A stretch of DNA of 64,000 bases from Harmothoe impar (GCA_947462335.1 OX381707.1:18354404-18418403); one strand, 5' to 3'; positions 42,780-56,419 are shown, counted from the stretch's first letter. Notes: a model not told the origin generated them from the sequence alone. Program-made: numbers and translations.

Positions 42780-44395
42780 GGTCCATGTTAGGGGGTAAGG
42801 AAATGTGTGTTGCTAGGCAGATAAACAATTACAATAGATGTTGTAGGCAACCAGCTGGATTAGCAACAAACTAATAGAACCATTGAATTCCTTGGGTCCA
42901 TATTAGGGGGGTAGGTTTAATTATAATCAACCTTAGGACCATGGAAACTTGTTTTGCTAGGCAGATAAACAATTAGAATAGCTGTTGCTAGGCAACCAGC
43001 TGTATTAGCAACAAACCGATAGAACCATTGAATTCCTTGCGTCCATATTAGGGGGGGTAGGTATGATTATAATCAACTTCTTGACCATGGAAATGTGTGT
43101 TGCTAGGCAGATAAACAATTAGAATAGCCATTGCTAGGCAACCAGCTGTATTGGCAACAAACCGATAGAACCATTGAATTCCTTGCGTCCATATTAGGGG
43201 GAATAGGTATGATTATAATCAACTTCTTGACCATGGAAATGTGTGTTGCTAGGCAGATAAACAATTAGAATAGCAGTTGCTAGGCAACCAGCTGTATTAG
43301 CAACAAATCGATCAAGCCATTGAATTCTTTGGGTCCATATTAGGGGGGGGTAGGTATGATTATAATCAACCTTAGGAGCATGGAAATGTGTGTTGCTAGG
43401 CAGATAAACAATTAGAATAGCCTTTGGTAGGCAACCAGCTGTATTAGCAACAAACCGATAGAACCATTGAATTCCTTGCATCCATATTAGGGGGGGTAGA
43501 TATGATTATAATCAACTTCAGGACCATGGAAATGTGTGTTGCTAGGCAGATAAACAATTAGAATAGCCGTTGCTAGGCAACCAGCTGTATTAGCAACAAA
43601 CCGATAGAACCGTTGAATTCCTTGGGTCCATACTGGGGGGGAGTAGGTATGATTATAATCAACCTTAGGAGCATGGAAATGTGTGTTGCTAGGCAGATAA
43701 ACAATTAGAATAGCTGTTGCTAGGCAACCAGCTGTATTAGCAACAAACCGATAGAACCATTGAATTCCTTGCATCCATATTAGGGGGGGCAGGTATGATT
43801 ATAATCAACTTCAGGACCATGGAAATGTGTGTTGCTAGGCAGATAAACAATTAGAATAGCCGTTGCTAGGCAACCAGCTGTATTAGCAACAAACCGATAG
43901 AACCATTGAATTCCTTGCGTCCATAATAGGGGGGGTAGGTATGATTATAATCAACCTTAGGACCATGGAAATGTGTGTTGCTAGGCAGATAAACAATTAG
44001 AATAGCCGTTGCTAGGCAACCAGCTGTATGAGCAACAAACCGATAGAACCATTGAATTCCTTGGGTCCATATTAGGGGGGGTAGGTATGATCATAATCAA
44101 CTTCAGGACCATGGAAATGTGTGTTGCTAGGCAGATAAACAATTAGAATAGCAGTTGCTAGGCAACCAGCTGTATGAGCAACAAACCGATAGAACCGTTG
44201 AATTCCTTGCATCCATATTAGGGGGGGTAGGTATGATTATAATCAACTTCAGGACGATGGAAATGTGTGTTGCTAGGCAGATAAACAATTAGAATAGCCG
44301 TTGCTAGGCAACCACCTGTATTAGCAACAAACCGATAGAACCATTGAATTCCTTGCGTCCATATTAGGGGGGTAGGTATGATTATAATCAACCTC
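42780..44395. repeat. 11-copy 146-bp tandem satellite
   Basis: The landmark TGCTAGGCAGATAAACAATT starts at 42811, 42955, 43101, 43247, 43394, 43540, 43687, 43833, 43979, 44125 and 44271. Spacing is 144-147 bp, mostly 146. Copies are nearly identical, and variation centres on a G-run after CCATATTA. Most copies carry GTTGCTAGGCAAC, a perfect RFX-type X-box half-site pair. Confidence 0.95.
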
Positions 44396-44464
44396 AGAAA
44401 CAATCAAAGGTTAATTTATATTATTGTTATCACATAGCATAAATTTGTGTTGTGACACCTTACT

Positions 44465-44495
44465 CCAAGATGGCGGCACAATCCAAGATGGCGGC
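44465..44495 (+). promoter_or_regulatory. Tandem YY1-type sites
   Basis: CCAAGATGGCGGC occurs twice, 18 bp apart (44465-44477 and 44483-44495), exactly matching the YY1 consensus. They lie between the satellite and the right terminal repeat. A role in transcribing the element is possible but unproven. Confidence 0.6.
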
Positions 44496-44635
44496 GCCCG
44501 TTCTGACTTCTGGCAAAGTGCAAACAACCACCAGGTGGCTACGCCACCACTTCGGCATAAAAAAACGTAGGGTCGGCCCTGTTTTGATAGGGTCGGTCAG
44601 GTGACCTGAAACAAACCTTCTTTTTGGCCTAATAG

Positions 44636-45164
44636 AAGCAGTACCTTAACATACTACCCCCACGAGGACATTGATTATCTCTCTGGGAGTTGAATGCTTT
44701 TGTGGCACCTGCAGTCAGAACCAATGATTATGAACAAATTCAGACATCTAAAGTCACCGAAATTGAGATAATTATTAACGATATTGCCTAATTCGGTTAT
44801 CAAAAGGTACAATCTTTTTAAACGAGGTGAATACATACTTTCCTAGAACTGATTTATACTGATTTATTTCATGAACTAAATATGATGTGCTGTACTTATA
44901 TGGTAGGTCCACAAGAACAGTCTACATGTGGTCCTACAATTCATGTATCTACTTCATTTAAGGAATCTCATTCACGTCTAGCGTTCCATCGTGTCAAACA
45001 GCTGCTTTATACCGAACAAGCATACCAATTTAACTTGACGTTGATACTTTCTCTTTTTTTTACAACCATGTCGCCCTTGCTATGGTAAATAAAGAAAATG
45101 TCTTTGATATAGACTTAGCTGGATTGAACACTCTAATAATACTCTAATAATACCACATGTGACA
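44636..45164. other. Non-coding spacer
   Basis: Nothing recognised; one 68-codon plus-strand ORF has no domain features. Confidence 0.5.
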
Positions 45165-45860
45165 ACTAACCAATGGTACATCCATCTCAAAAAGACGTTC
45201 CCCTTTGTGCCTGCTGCATATTAGAGGCATGCAATGTTATAGAATAGAGAAATCTAGGCTAGTTGACCTGACAGTGGCTGTCGATGAAGCCAAGGATTAG
45301 ACAGTTACTGAGACTTTTGAAGGGTAGGTCCACTGAATCTAAAAAAGGAAATAAATAGAATGATATGCTCTGTATAAACTTGCATAACGAGCTCTGAGGG
45401 AGCTTCATTGCTTGTGGTTGAAAAGAATATTCTAGATTGTTACTTATTAGCACTCTGCCCCATTGAGGCCTACAGTAACTAGTTACACAACACACAAAAA
45501 TAGGCCCCACCACAACAGGTGCCAGTGTCTAGTAAACTGCACCTGCATTAGCACAGTGTCAGTATAAATAGGTTAGGGCTTGACCACAGTGTGACCAGCT
45601 GACCACATGAACAGCCAATGAGAACAGGGGTGGGAAATTTGATGCATAATTAAGTCAACATGGTGAATGTCAGCAGATTCTAGGGCACTTTTGTAGTCGT
45701 GGTCCCACAGGGAAACAACTACCTCCTCGTTCATTCTTACCTACAGTAACTAGTTCCCCAAACTGCCATAGATGGCACCACTGTATTGGGATCTCACCAC
45801 TCCATGTCCATTTGGCTCCTGAACTAAATCAAAGTATGCACGAGTTTAACACCAGGGTGC
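45165..45860. repeat. Segmental duplicate of 31285-31690 with an insertion
   Basis: Order and spacing of landmarks match 31285-31690, except for extra DNA at 45485-45755. The relationship ties the unit E/F part of the cluster to the unit D part. Confidence 0.75.
45485..45755. mobile_element. ~255-bp insertion with 16-bp target duplication
   Basis: CCTACAGTAACTAGTT occurs at 45469-45484 and again at 45740-45755. The paralogous empty site at about 31557 has one copy (CCTACAATAACTAGTT). Long duplications of this kind mark LINE-driven insertion. The inserted DNA has no A-tail that I can see and no recognised tRNA head. Confidence 0.65.
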
Positions 45861-46762
45861 GAGGCAATTCTGCTCTCCTCTAATATGGATTGATGGACAG
45901 AATGGACGGACAGATTCCATCCATCAATCCATCCATAGATCCGTCCAGTGTTTGACCACAAACTAGATGGATTCATGGACAGAATAGACGGACAGACCTT
46001 GGTGAAAGTGGGTTTTGTCCATCCGTCTATCAAAAACGTCCACAGCCCTGATTTTTTGGATGGTTTTTACGGACGGACGGATGGACGCGGTCGTTGGTGG
46101 AGGCACCGCTTAAGGAGATTACACTAATTCATTAATTTTGATACCGGATCACCCTTAATGGTTAGAAAATCAACACATTGACGCATTTTCAAGGTATTTC
46201 TTTAATATCTATTTTTACACTGCTATGCCTAACACTGCACTAATATTTAAACATGTAAACAAAGTTAAAAGTTAAATTGTATGGACAATATGATTTATGT
46301 ATGTGTTACATGTTTTAGATGATAATAGGATTATAGAGTATACAATTGTTGAAATATAATTAGTGTTTGTTATTTTATTGGAAGAGGGAGTGTGCATTAT
46401 GAATTGGTTGGAAGGGTTGGATTCAACAGATAAAGGGTGTATGTAATGGCTTAGATTTAACCGATTTAACAGTGCACGTATAGTGCGTTATTGCACGCAG
46501 GCTTGCGTTATTTGTGAGTGCTGCATTCCTTTTTTTGTTACACCTCCTGGAAAGTTGGTGTGAAAAAATGGAGTCCATAACGTTAAAAAACGTCTACAAC
46601 ATACAAAAACCGTAATGTAAATTTTGTTTTGTAACACCCCCTTGAACAACAATGTAAAAAAAAATCTTTTGTAACACCCTATTTTTGCGCTATGATTTTC
46701 CGTTGTGTTTTGTAACAACCCCCTGGAGAGGACTGAGACTACTCTCTGCAGGTTGGTGTTAA

Positions 46763-47667
46763 GGTGGGTCGCTACCCTTCGATCAAAGTTAACAGAATCT
46801 CTCTATTTTTTTCCTACATGCAGTCTAGATCATATAGAATTGGAAAATGAAAAGAAAAATGGGGGGTCCCGAGCTACTTTTTAAGTTACAGAATTTTGAA
46901 AAATTAAAGTATTTTCATTTTTCACAAAAATATAGAAAAAAATGTGAAAACTTCCATGATTTTTTTTCATATCAACAATTATGCACAGAAATGTAAAACT
47001 TCACATGTGAAATGCCTATATCTTCCACTTTACTGCAAAAATAATTTTACAGTTGTATGCAATGGCATTCTGGGTAAAAATATGATGTTTCCGGAAAGAA
47101 TAGGAACAAATTTTCATTATTTTGTAGCTTTATTAGCTAAAAATAGTATTCAAAGTTAACAGAATTTTTTTAAACTCTCTCAAAAAATAGATAAGATCAT
47201 TTGCTAACATATAGAAGTGCTTTTGATAGGGGGTCCCGGGCATATTTTTAGGTTTTTTGGCCTTTGAAGTTAAAAAATAGTGCAAAAATCGTCAAAATCT
47301 TATATTCAATGCCTAAAATGTTGGGTAAAATGGCAAGAATCAGGGTATAAAATGGTTGTTCTTCATACCTTTGGTTACTGCAAGCAATGTAATGGCATTT
47401 ATAGCAATCTAGATAGTGATTTATTGATTAATAATTCGAATTTTGTAGCTTATGTCAAAAATAGCAAATATTATCGGCTACAAATATATCAAATATTGAA
47501 AGTCCAATATAAAGCTCAATTTTTCTCAAAATCATCTATTTTTTGGATATTGCTTAGTCAGCATATATATGTACCCAGTGATTAAATAGCAGCTCATTCT
47601 AAGCCATTTAAGCTATATGCGCAGATACCTGCGCAGTGTGTCCATATTCAAGAGGTAGCGACCCACC
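46763..47667. mobile_element. TTAA-flanked inverted-repeat element (piggyBac/Kolobok-like)
   Basis: TTAA at 46759-46762 and 47668-47671 flank GGTGGGTCGCTACC and its exact complement GGTAGCGACCCACC. The 905-bp interior is AT-rich with no transposase. TTAA duplications are known for piggyBac and Kolobok families. Confidence 0.75.
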
Positions 47668-47793
47668 TTAACAGTGTTTATTGCTTCTTCATGACCAGAC
47701 AATCGACCTTTGGCGATCCAGAGGTTGCTTAGTTTCCGTACACTCTTTCAGTAGAATCATGCATTTACAGATACATTATGAATAAATAAGTAT

Positions 47794-49422
<1,629 letters not shown>

Positions 49423-49505
49423 GGTGTTGTATGTTGTGCTACTGGAGAAATCCTCTCAGGCTTCACTTTACAGCAGGTAGTGAGGAACATTGATCTTAGC
49501 ATCGT

Positions 49506-49513
49506 CTTATATA
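49506..49513 (-). promoter_or_regulatory. TATA box of unit F
   Basis: TATATAAG on the minus strand about 90 nt upstream of the ATG. Confidence 0.65.
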
Positions 49514-51091
49514 GTTGACACTAAATAAAACAAAGCAAAAATGCCTGCCTAAGGCAAGGCAGACTATAAATGCTGTTGTATAGCTTAATGTATGAGATGT
49601 TTACCAGGCATGTAGCCATCTGGCTCATTTCCCTCTGTAATAAGGCTAGAACTAATATAAATGATAATTAAAGCAGCGAATTCCTTCACACATCCAATGC
49701 TCTTGTCATTAATGTCTATTTACCAATAGGTCCTTCTTGCAGGCTATCGTCTCCCCTTCTTAAACAAACACATTTTTGTTGTTGCTTTCCATATCCTCCC
49801 AAGCCCCTGGATTCAGGAAAGTTGCGACCATTGGACAAATGTGTGCCTAGTACGCGATGGTGAGTATTCTTGGTACTGAGTTCATGTCTTCTGAAATAAG
49901 AAGTTGCTCCTAAGAACCATATGAATACCATGAAAACTATAGCAGATGAAAAGGAACATCAGATAAAGAGAATCGTAGTTGCATTGCTTCTGCTAGGGTA
50001 CTCATTTGACAAAGACTGACTGCAACTTAATTTATGCATTTATATAGTAAGCTTTGTGGCATACAATTTCATCAGCTGGAAAATGATCTGAGGATCTTTT
50101 GAGAACGTTACTCAGAAATCTAAGATCGTTGCATCCTAATTTTAATCGATATTGCTATGAAATAATGAGACTATTATTCAGGCCTTCCTATACATCCACT
50201 CTGCCACTGCTATCCTCTGACTCCTTTTGTGTTGGAAGACCTGTGGCAGGGCTGGATTCAGGAATTTGAGAAGAAGGGGGTGTGATATAGGCAATGTACT
50301 GAGCGTAATATACACAGAGACAAGAAGTAGAATCACTGTAACTCTCAAATGGGATTCCAGCCCCGATCACTGAGGTAACTCTCCCTACAACTCTAAAGGG
50401 AGTCTTGGAATAGGAGTCATTATAGAGTTTTTTTTTAGAGTCCTACTAATATAAAGGAGTCATGTTAGAGTCCTGGGGAGAGTTACCTCAGTGATCAAGT
50501 CGAGAGTCACAGTGATTCTACTTCTTTTCTGTGTGTAGGCAATGTACTGACGGCATTGGACCCATTTACATTAAAATCTAGAGCAAAAATGGGGGATGCC
50601 CCCAGTCTCAGCGTGCCCGACTGAGGAATTACTCAGTCTGGGGTCAGTGCTACAAATCATTTGAGCTGGCACTCTCTTGCATAGGAGGCGAGAAAGCCAC
50701 ATTAACACTCACCAATCGTTATTCAGCTATCCCGTAGTACGTCACCAAATTGCGCTTGGTGAGTGCACCCATTTTCAGGAACTAAGCCTAACGTTCCATC
50801 TGCGACCAGGCCCAGTGTGGGTGTGCCCGTTACCCTGAGGCTGGAGCATACGAAGCTGGGATGCCCCTCTCCCCCTCCCTTCTGGATCCAACCTTGTGTT
50901 GAAACAAGTACTCATGCTCTATCTGCAGCAGATCTTCATGGTTAATGTTCTGGATAGCATACACGAGTTTACATTGTTGCTTACATACTAACTGGACGGA
51001 TACATACTAGACGCAAACTGTAGGTAATGCTCAAAGAACCATGTTCTGATTTCTCTCCTTTATTCTTCCTTTGGCCAGATTCCTTCGGATG
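49514..51091. other. Non-coding DNA upstream of unit F
   Basis: No gene apart from the MITE at 50311-50538. Unit F is the last recognisable member of the family in the window. Confidence 0.5.
50311..50538. mobile_element. GAAGTAGAATCACTGT fold-back MITE, copy 2
   Basis: Ends TACACAGAGACAAGAAGTAG and its near-complement at 50519-50538. The interior matches 25234-25456. GGCAATGTACTGA occurs just left (about 50291) and right (50539), a possible target duplication, although 8 extra bases separate the left copy from the element. Confidence 0.75.
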
Positions 51092-51539
51092 TCAAGTGAC
51101 TGACTTAATGGATGTTATGTATAATCCACATGCCTTGATTAATTTAGATGCCTCATCCTGTACACAAGGATATGCAAAGTAATGGGGCAGACCTTTTGGC
51201 TGGGTGCAAGGCGAACAAATACTGAAAGGTAGTTCCCTGACCCATTTAGTTTCACTGGCAGGCCATTGTTGGCTGTGTGGACCAAAGCCAATGGTCTGGT
51301 AAGAACCTGTCCCTGTCAATATAAGAGCTCCTTGGATTAGAGCAACGTTTTTGTCTGGACACTTTACAATCTGCAGGAAATAATGGCTTTCCCTCATATG
51401 TGTTGCTTGCTGGTATTTTTTCTACATCTTCTTTACACTCTGTAACCACTTGGTGTTTATCTATCATGGTCTGTGACAAAACTTTGGTCAAAACCTTTCC
51501 AGTATGTGGAAAGTCTTTCTTTCCTAGCTCTGGATCCAT
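51092..51539 (-). pseudogene. Coding-like fragment in two overlapping frames, unknown
   Basis: From ATG 51539 the peptide MDPELGKKDFPHTGKVLTKV runs on for 95 codons. From ~51385 a second frame (KCPDKNVALIQGALILTGTG ... ELPFSICSPC, then FAYPCVQDE) stays open to a TGA at 51092. A TTTCCTGCAG acceptor-like site at ~51383 lies at the switch, so this may be an exon start rather than a frameshift. The amino-acid mix (six Cys in the second frame) looks protein-like. I do not recognise it, and no neighbouring exons are evident. Confidence 0.35.
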
Positions 51540-51717
51540 GGCCCTTCCTTGAGAAGGTGTCTGCAGATCGCCCCTGTTAAATTGGGGTATAAGTGACTAC
51601 CAAATGTGCAGCCAAGTTTGCAAAAGTAAATGGATCTATCACCAGGTTTGGTCCACGGCTATATAAGGGCAGACACAGTCTTTAAATATAACGTAGCTGT
51701 ATAGCGCAACCCTATGC

Positions 51718-51749
51718 AGCCCCCCACCCCCACCCAACCCCCACCCCCA
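51718..51749 (-). other. G-quadruplex-prone G-rich strand
   Basis: The minus strand has six G-runs of 3-6 separated by one or two T residues. A similar but less regular C-rich tract lies at 52312-52372. Confidence 0.6.
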
Positions 51750-52399
51750 TGCACACAGCTTCTGGGTGTGAAAGCTGCATTGAGAAGGGGGGGAAGACAC
51801 TCACACACATACCCTGTTACATATAGTAGTACAAGGGGAAGAGGGTGTGGGGGATACACTTTAACTCTTTTTTACTGCTAAATGCAACACAGAATCAACT
51901 CGGTGCATCCACAAGCTTTTAGAAGGCATCTCTATCTATTGGCCTACAATAGACGTTTATTCCACTAATTTATAAGAAAAATCACAAATCAGTTATAATT
52001 TTAGTTGCAATTACTATGCTTCATGCATCACATTATAACACGACGCCTTGGCAATATGTCTTTGAGTGTATACTAAAAAGCAATACGGCTTGGTCTCCCA
52101 CACCAACAAGGGAGTACTGGTTAGCTGTCACCTGATCACACAGTTGATCATTTTGTCATACCTGAGGTTTTGACTTGTGTGAAGTGAAGGGTGGAGTTGT
52201 AGATCTGCTACAACCAGCAACATGTATTTAACTTGGAGATGTCCCTAATTTATACAGCATTTTTGATATTTTTTACAAAATTCTGAAAGTGTGACGTCAC
52301 ACAAGTCCATAGACCCCCCCACCCCCATGTCACACTTCGTCACACAAAAAAAATACCCCCCCCCACCCCCTCGGGTGTGACATACTTTATGGACGGCCC

Positions 52400-52685
52400 C
52401 TTAGAATACAAATGTAATTCCAAATGTTCTGAGAGGGGGTCAATGTGCTCTATCACATGATCACAGTCAGAATATATTGTAACCATTTTAACAAATTTAT
52501 CCAAGTGCCTACTCTAATAATAGCAAACCTTGACAGGTACCGGGCTCTCCTAACCACTGAGACAGACTGAAGTTAGGCACTTGGATAATTTTTTTAAAAC
52601 AGTTACAACATATTCTGACTGTGATCATGTGATAGAGCACATTAACCCCCTCTCAGAACATTTGGAATTACATTTGTATCCTAAG
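52400..52685. repeat. 112-bp inverted arms from the TAGGCACTTGG element
   Basis: 52400-52511 and 52574-52685 are near-exact reverse complements around a 62-bp spacer. The right arm is the start of the element at 52574-54253, and the left arm is a truncated inverted copy of the same end. Confidence 0.85.
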
Positions 52686-54253
52686 TACACTGTAAAAAAT
52701 ATTCCGTAGAAAAAACGGAGAAGCACTGGCATCAAAAGGAGCCGGGAAACCCACGTTTTTTTAGGGAATTCCGTTTTTGGAAGTCACCGTTTTTTTAGGG
52801 AATTCCGTTTTTAGAAGTCACCGTAATTTTTACGGAATTTCCCTGTTTTATTCAGTGTTTATGTCAGTGTACAGTTCACTATAATTATCAACCATATCCA
52901 TTTTTATTCCATCAAATATCTTGTGCTGGGACTTCATTATTATTATGGAGCACATACACAGCACTTTATAATCACAATTCATGAGCAAACATTACTCTAG
53001 AATTGTTATAGAACACCAACTACAGCGCTGAGAATATATATTCTTCATATTATCACAAGAAGGGTGTCTATGGTATTACAAGTACTGCTTAGTGTCCCAC
53101 ACAATTGAATCTTTTATTGATTGTGAATATTTCATCAAATTTAAATTACATCTGTATATCTACTTTATAGTGAATTAAGGTATTGAAAATTATTAACGTA
53201 TTGGCATATTTATACTGCTTTAGAACCTAGAACCTTCAGAAAACTCTCCTGAGGAACTAAGCTGCCACCTGGTAGGAAAAGATAGAACTACCCAGAAAAC
53301 AGAGGTTCACTGTAAAAGATATAACGGAGTTTCACTGCAATGGATTACGGAATTTCACTGTAAAATAGATGAGATATACAGTGATTCACTGTAAACCAAA
53401 AAACGGAGATGCACTGTCAAATTTAACTGAGATTCTCCGTGAATTCAAGGGAATTTTTTTACAGTGTAGAAGTGAAGAAATCAACCAGAACATGCATAGG
53501 CTGCAGAAGCAAGCTGGTGCTATACAAATGTACACAGCCTGGTGTGGCAAATTAGCACCAACTACAAGAGACACTCTGTTCTCTCTTTAATTGCGAGGTA
53601 ACATGACATATCAGGCTTGCAAAATGTTACAATGATACTTGTGTATAATAATCTCACTGATTAAACCCGAATCCTACAATATGTGACTTGTATAGCACAT
53701 TCTTTTATTGATTAAAATGAACAGTGATACCAGACACAGGTGGTGAAAACCATGACTCACCAGTGACATCTGGTGTTAGGATCTAACATCTTACATAAAG
53801 GCTTACGTAGGGATACCCAGACTGCTTAACACTGGTATATCAAGACAGAACATGACTAATTTAGGGGAATGCAGGAAACGTCTTGGGATTCCACGCAGGA
53901 GGCTGGAAACGGACATGTAGCATACTATTGATATGTAGAAAGAGGGCCGCATGTAAATACAAAGGGGCCATGAATATTTCAATGAAATTCGCTTAGGTAA
54001 AGTTGACCTCTACATTTGGATAATTGCCATATTAGGACTTACAATTAAATATATTCCCAATGATAAGTAGCCGATAGCCGGCTAAAAGAGCTTTCCAATA
54101 AGCTAGTGCATGCTGTGTTATCTCTAATAGGGGCTGAATAGGAGCAAAAACGAATAGAGTCATTTCAGACAGGCACTCATAAGGGTGCCAATTTTAGTGT
54201 GCCACCTGTGACTGCTGGTTTGAGCCCTGCAGTGCGGTTCTTCCAAGTGCCTA
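52574..54253. mobile_element. TAGGCACTTGGA-ended element, copy 1 (interrupted)
   Basis: It begins TAGGCACTTGGATAAT and ends CTTCCAAGTGCCTA. Without the CACTG element at 52688-53466 it is ~900 bp and closely matches 56420-57326 throughout. No transposase ORF. Confidence 0.8.
52688..53466. mobile_element. 779-bp CACTG-ended element with TA duplication and known empty site
   Basis: CACTGTAAAAAAT at the left and TTTTTTTACAGTG at the right, flanked by TA on both sides. The paralog at about 56532 reads CCTAAGTAGAAGTG with a single TA, which is the unoccupied target. The interior repeats CACTGTAAA and ACGGA words several times. Confidence 0.88.
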
Positions 54254-54384
54254 ATTAGAGTTGACCTTGTTGATTAGATGGCCCATATGACACCTACAAG
54301 CCGAGAACCTTTTTTGTGCTTATATTATATGAGACCGCCTTTTTGAGATTTTGACAAATTAATATGTTAACATTATTAAGATTA

Positions 54385-55915
54385 GGGGAGAGAGGGGCAC
54401 CTGGGAACATTGAACCACTCGCTCTCTTTACTATTCCTTTGGGAATTTTCCAGCAGTTTTCTTACCACATCACCCCTTTTTATAGACAGTTCAGAGCAGC
54501 AGCATCATGTTTGGTTTGGAATGCCGGGAGGAAAACTAGACACCATTAAAGGATTTATGCCCTTATAAGTAGATATTTGCAATTGTTGAACTTTGGTTCT
54601 CATGTCATAGAAAAACATAGCTGGCCTAAGATCTTTACACTGGTCAAAGTATACATCTCAATGCTTGAGTAGAACCTGATTTTACTCCTACGTGTGTTAT
54701 GTAATCTGAATTACATCAACCTTATCTACAATCTTCAGCATGGGGTACATTGAACCACAAAAATCGGGGCACCTTGAACCATGCTCAAGGTGCCCCAACC
54801 TCTGCCTTGAAGGACTAGTTCCATTACTTAACACAATGCACCTGATCATTGCAGTGCATAGAGAGACAAGGTATCACTGCTCCTCACCAGAGGGCAGCCT
54901 AACCTTGTCAGCTTGTAGGTGAGAGATGGGAAGATATGTGACCCAACTAGCTAAAAGACCCATCTGTGGGGGATTTTTAGTATTGGCTTTGACCACCAGG
55001 GGGCAAGAAAATGGCTAAAGAGTGCATAATTCAAGTAAAAGTGCTCTAAGATAATTTTTTGTGTAGAATACAATAGACTTATTAGAATTATTCCATCTCT
55101 ACTGCTCACAGTCTATATTTGGAAAGCACAAAGAATGTTTTTTACAGGAAATTAGCACATAGGAAACTTTCTGGTTGCCAGGGAAACTATTCCAATACCA
55201 AAAGTGGGAGATGATTATCACCTATTTCTTAGAACTCCCATCAGCTACTCAGAACGGGATGCAATGCTTTAAGAGCTTATTTGCCGTTTCCTGTTGTTGA
55301 TATAAACTAATCTTTGAAAAGCGATTCCCACAAAACAACCAGGAATTTCTTTGCTCGTGATATCTCACTTTAAAGGGTATTTCCTCCCCGGATGGGGAGC
55401 CTGTTACATCATAGAAGAATGTAATCAAAAATCTATATAGACCTTGCAAATAACAGCAATCCTCTTAAGATGGTTTATATTGACCTAATGGGAAACCTGT
55501 AACACACTAACCCAGTCACTACTCTTGAAACTATAATTGACTGACTTGTGTGCATTAGATAAGTGTTTTTTTACATTCAGTCCTATGCAAAAGTATCAAT
55601 AGCAAATAATTCCACCTAAACTTTCAATAATTTATCCATATTACTGATTGTTTGAACTATTTAATATGAGTGGTTCAATGTGCCTCAGTGGGTGGGTCAA
55701 CCTGCCCAGGGCATGGGGCACATTGAACCACCCAAAGATTTAATTTTCAAAAAATCAAAAGAAATACAAAAAATCATACTTGCTTTGCCATAGGTCGGCA
55801 CATAGCACAACAATATAAGGTAACTGCTAGATGCAACATCAAAGTACACATGACCTTGATATGGTCAGGAAAAAAATAAATGTGCAGAAGTGGTTCAACG
55901 TGCCCCTCTCTCCCC
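54385..55915. mobile_element. 1.5-kb TA-flanked GGGGAGAGAGGGGCAC-ended element
   Basis: The ends GGGGAGAGAGGGGCAC and GTGCCCCTCTCTCCCC are exact inverted repeats, flanked by TA. Several internal copies of GGCACATTGAACCA-like words occur in both orientations, including an inverted pair near 54755-54800. No transposase. TA targets suggest a Tc1/mariner-type mover. Confidence 0.8.
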
Positions 55916-56419
55916 TATATGAATTAAGATTGGACAAATTCCTTTGTCCACGCTCCTGCTTGAGCTTGTCACCAGGACCGTTCTGCACACCTGTCTGCAC
56001 GCAGCCAATCAGAGGCATGCACTGAATGTACTCATGCATCTCACATATTGAGTTATAATGAAGATTGGGAAGTTCACGTTCATCCTGCTTTGAGTCTCCA
56101 AACCAGGTCTGAGAGAAAGGATTTGGACACCATTTATTCTATACAAGGAGATAATGAACACATTACTTTCGAGTTCTTCAATCATTATCATCACGTATTT
56201 TCAATTTTCCTGTGACATTATCACCTCCCTCATGGCTTCATGGTATGGAATACATGGAATAATATAAAGAGAATGTATGGTTACTTGCAAACTTATATCT
56301 ATGTGGATTGTATTTATGTATTTAGTGTATACTAGTAGTATGTCCTACCTTGAACATACCGTAGAGAATATGCATAGAGAATATGTCAGGGCCACCATCC
56401 AAGACAACATCCCCATATT

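Larger units (their letters stand above)
42408..44630. mobile_element. TAA-flanked inverted-repeat element carrying a satellite (Harbinger-like, tentative)
   Basis: 27-bp terminal inverted repeats (42408-42434 and 44604-44630) match at 26 of 27 positions, starting AGGCCAAAAA and containing GGTTTGTTTCAGGT. If the element is taken as GGCC..GGCC, TAA flanks both sides, as in PIF/Harbinger 3-bp duplications. The core is the 146-bp tandem array. A related right end (CTTTTCTTTTTGGCC) is at about 63483-63500. No transposase is present. Confidence 0.65.

Noticed and set aside
42780..44395. Regularly spaced repeats suggesting a CRISPR array
   Set aside because: The whole 146-bp unit repeats, including what would be spacers, in a eukaryotic genome; it is a satellite.
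43194..44403. Minus-strand 61-95 codon ORFs with repeated RFVANTAGCLATAILIVYLPSN
   Set aside because: They are readings of the satellite. The unit is mostly 146 bp, not a multiple of three, and G-run variation breaks the frame.
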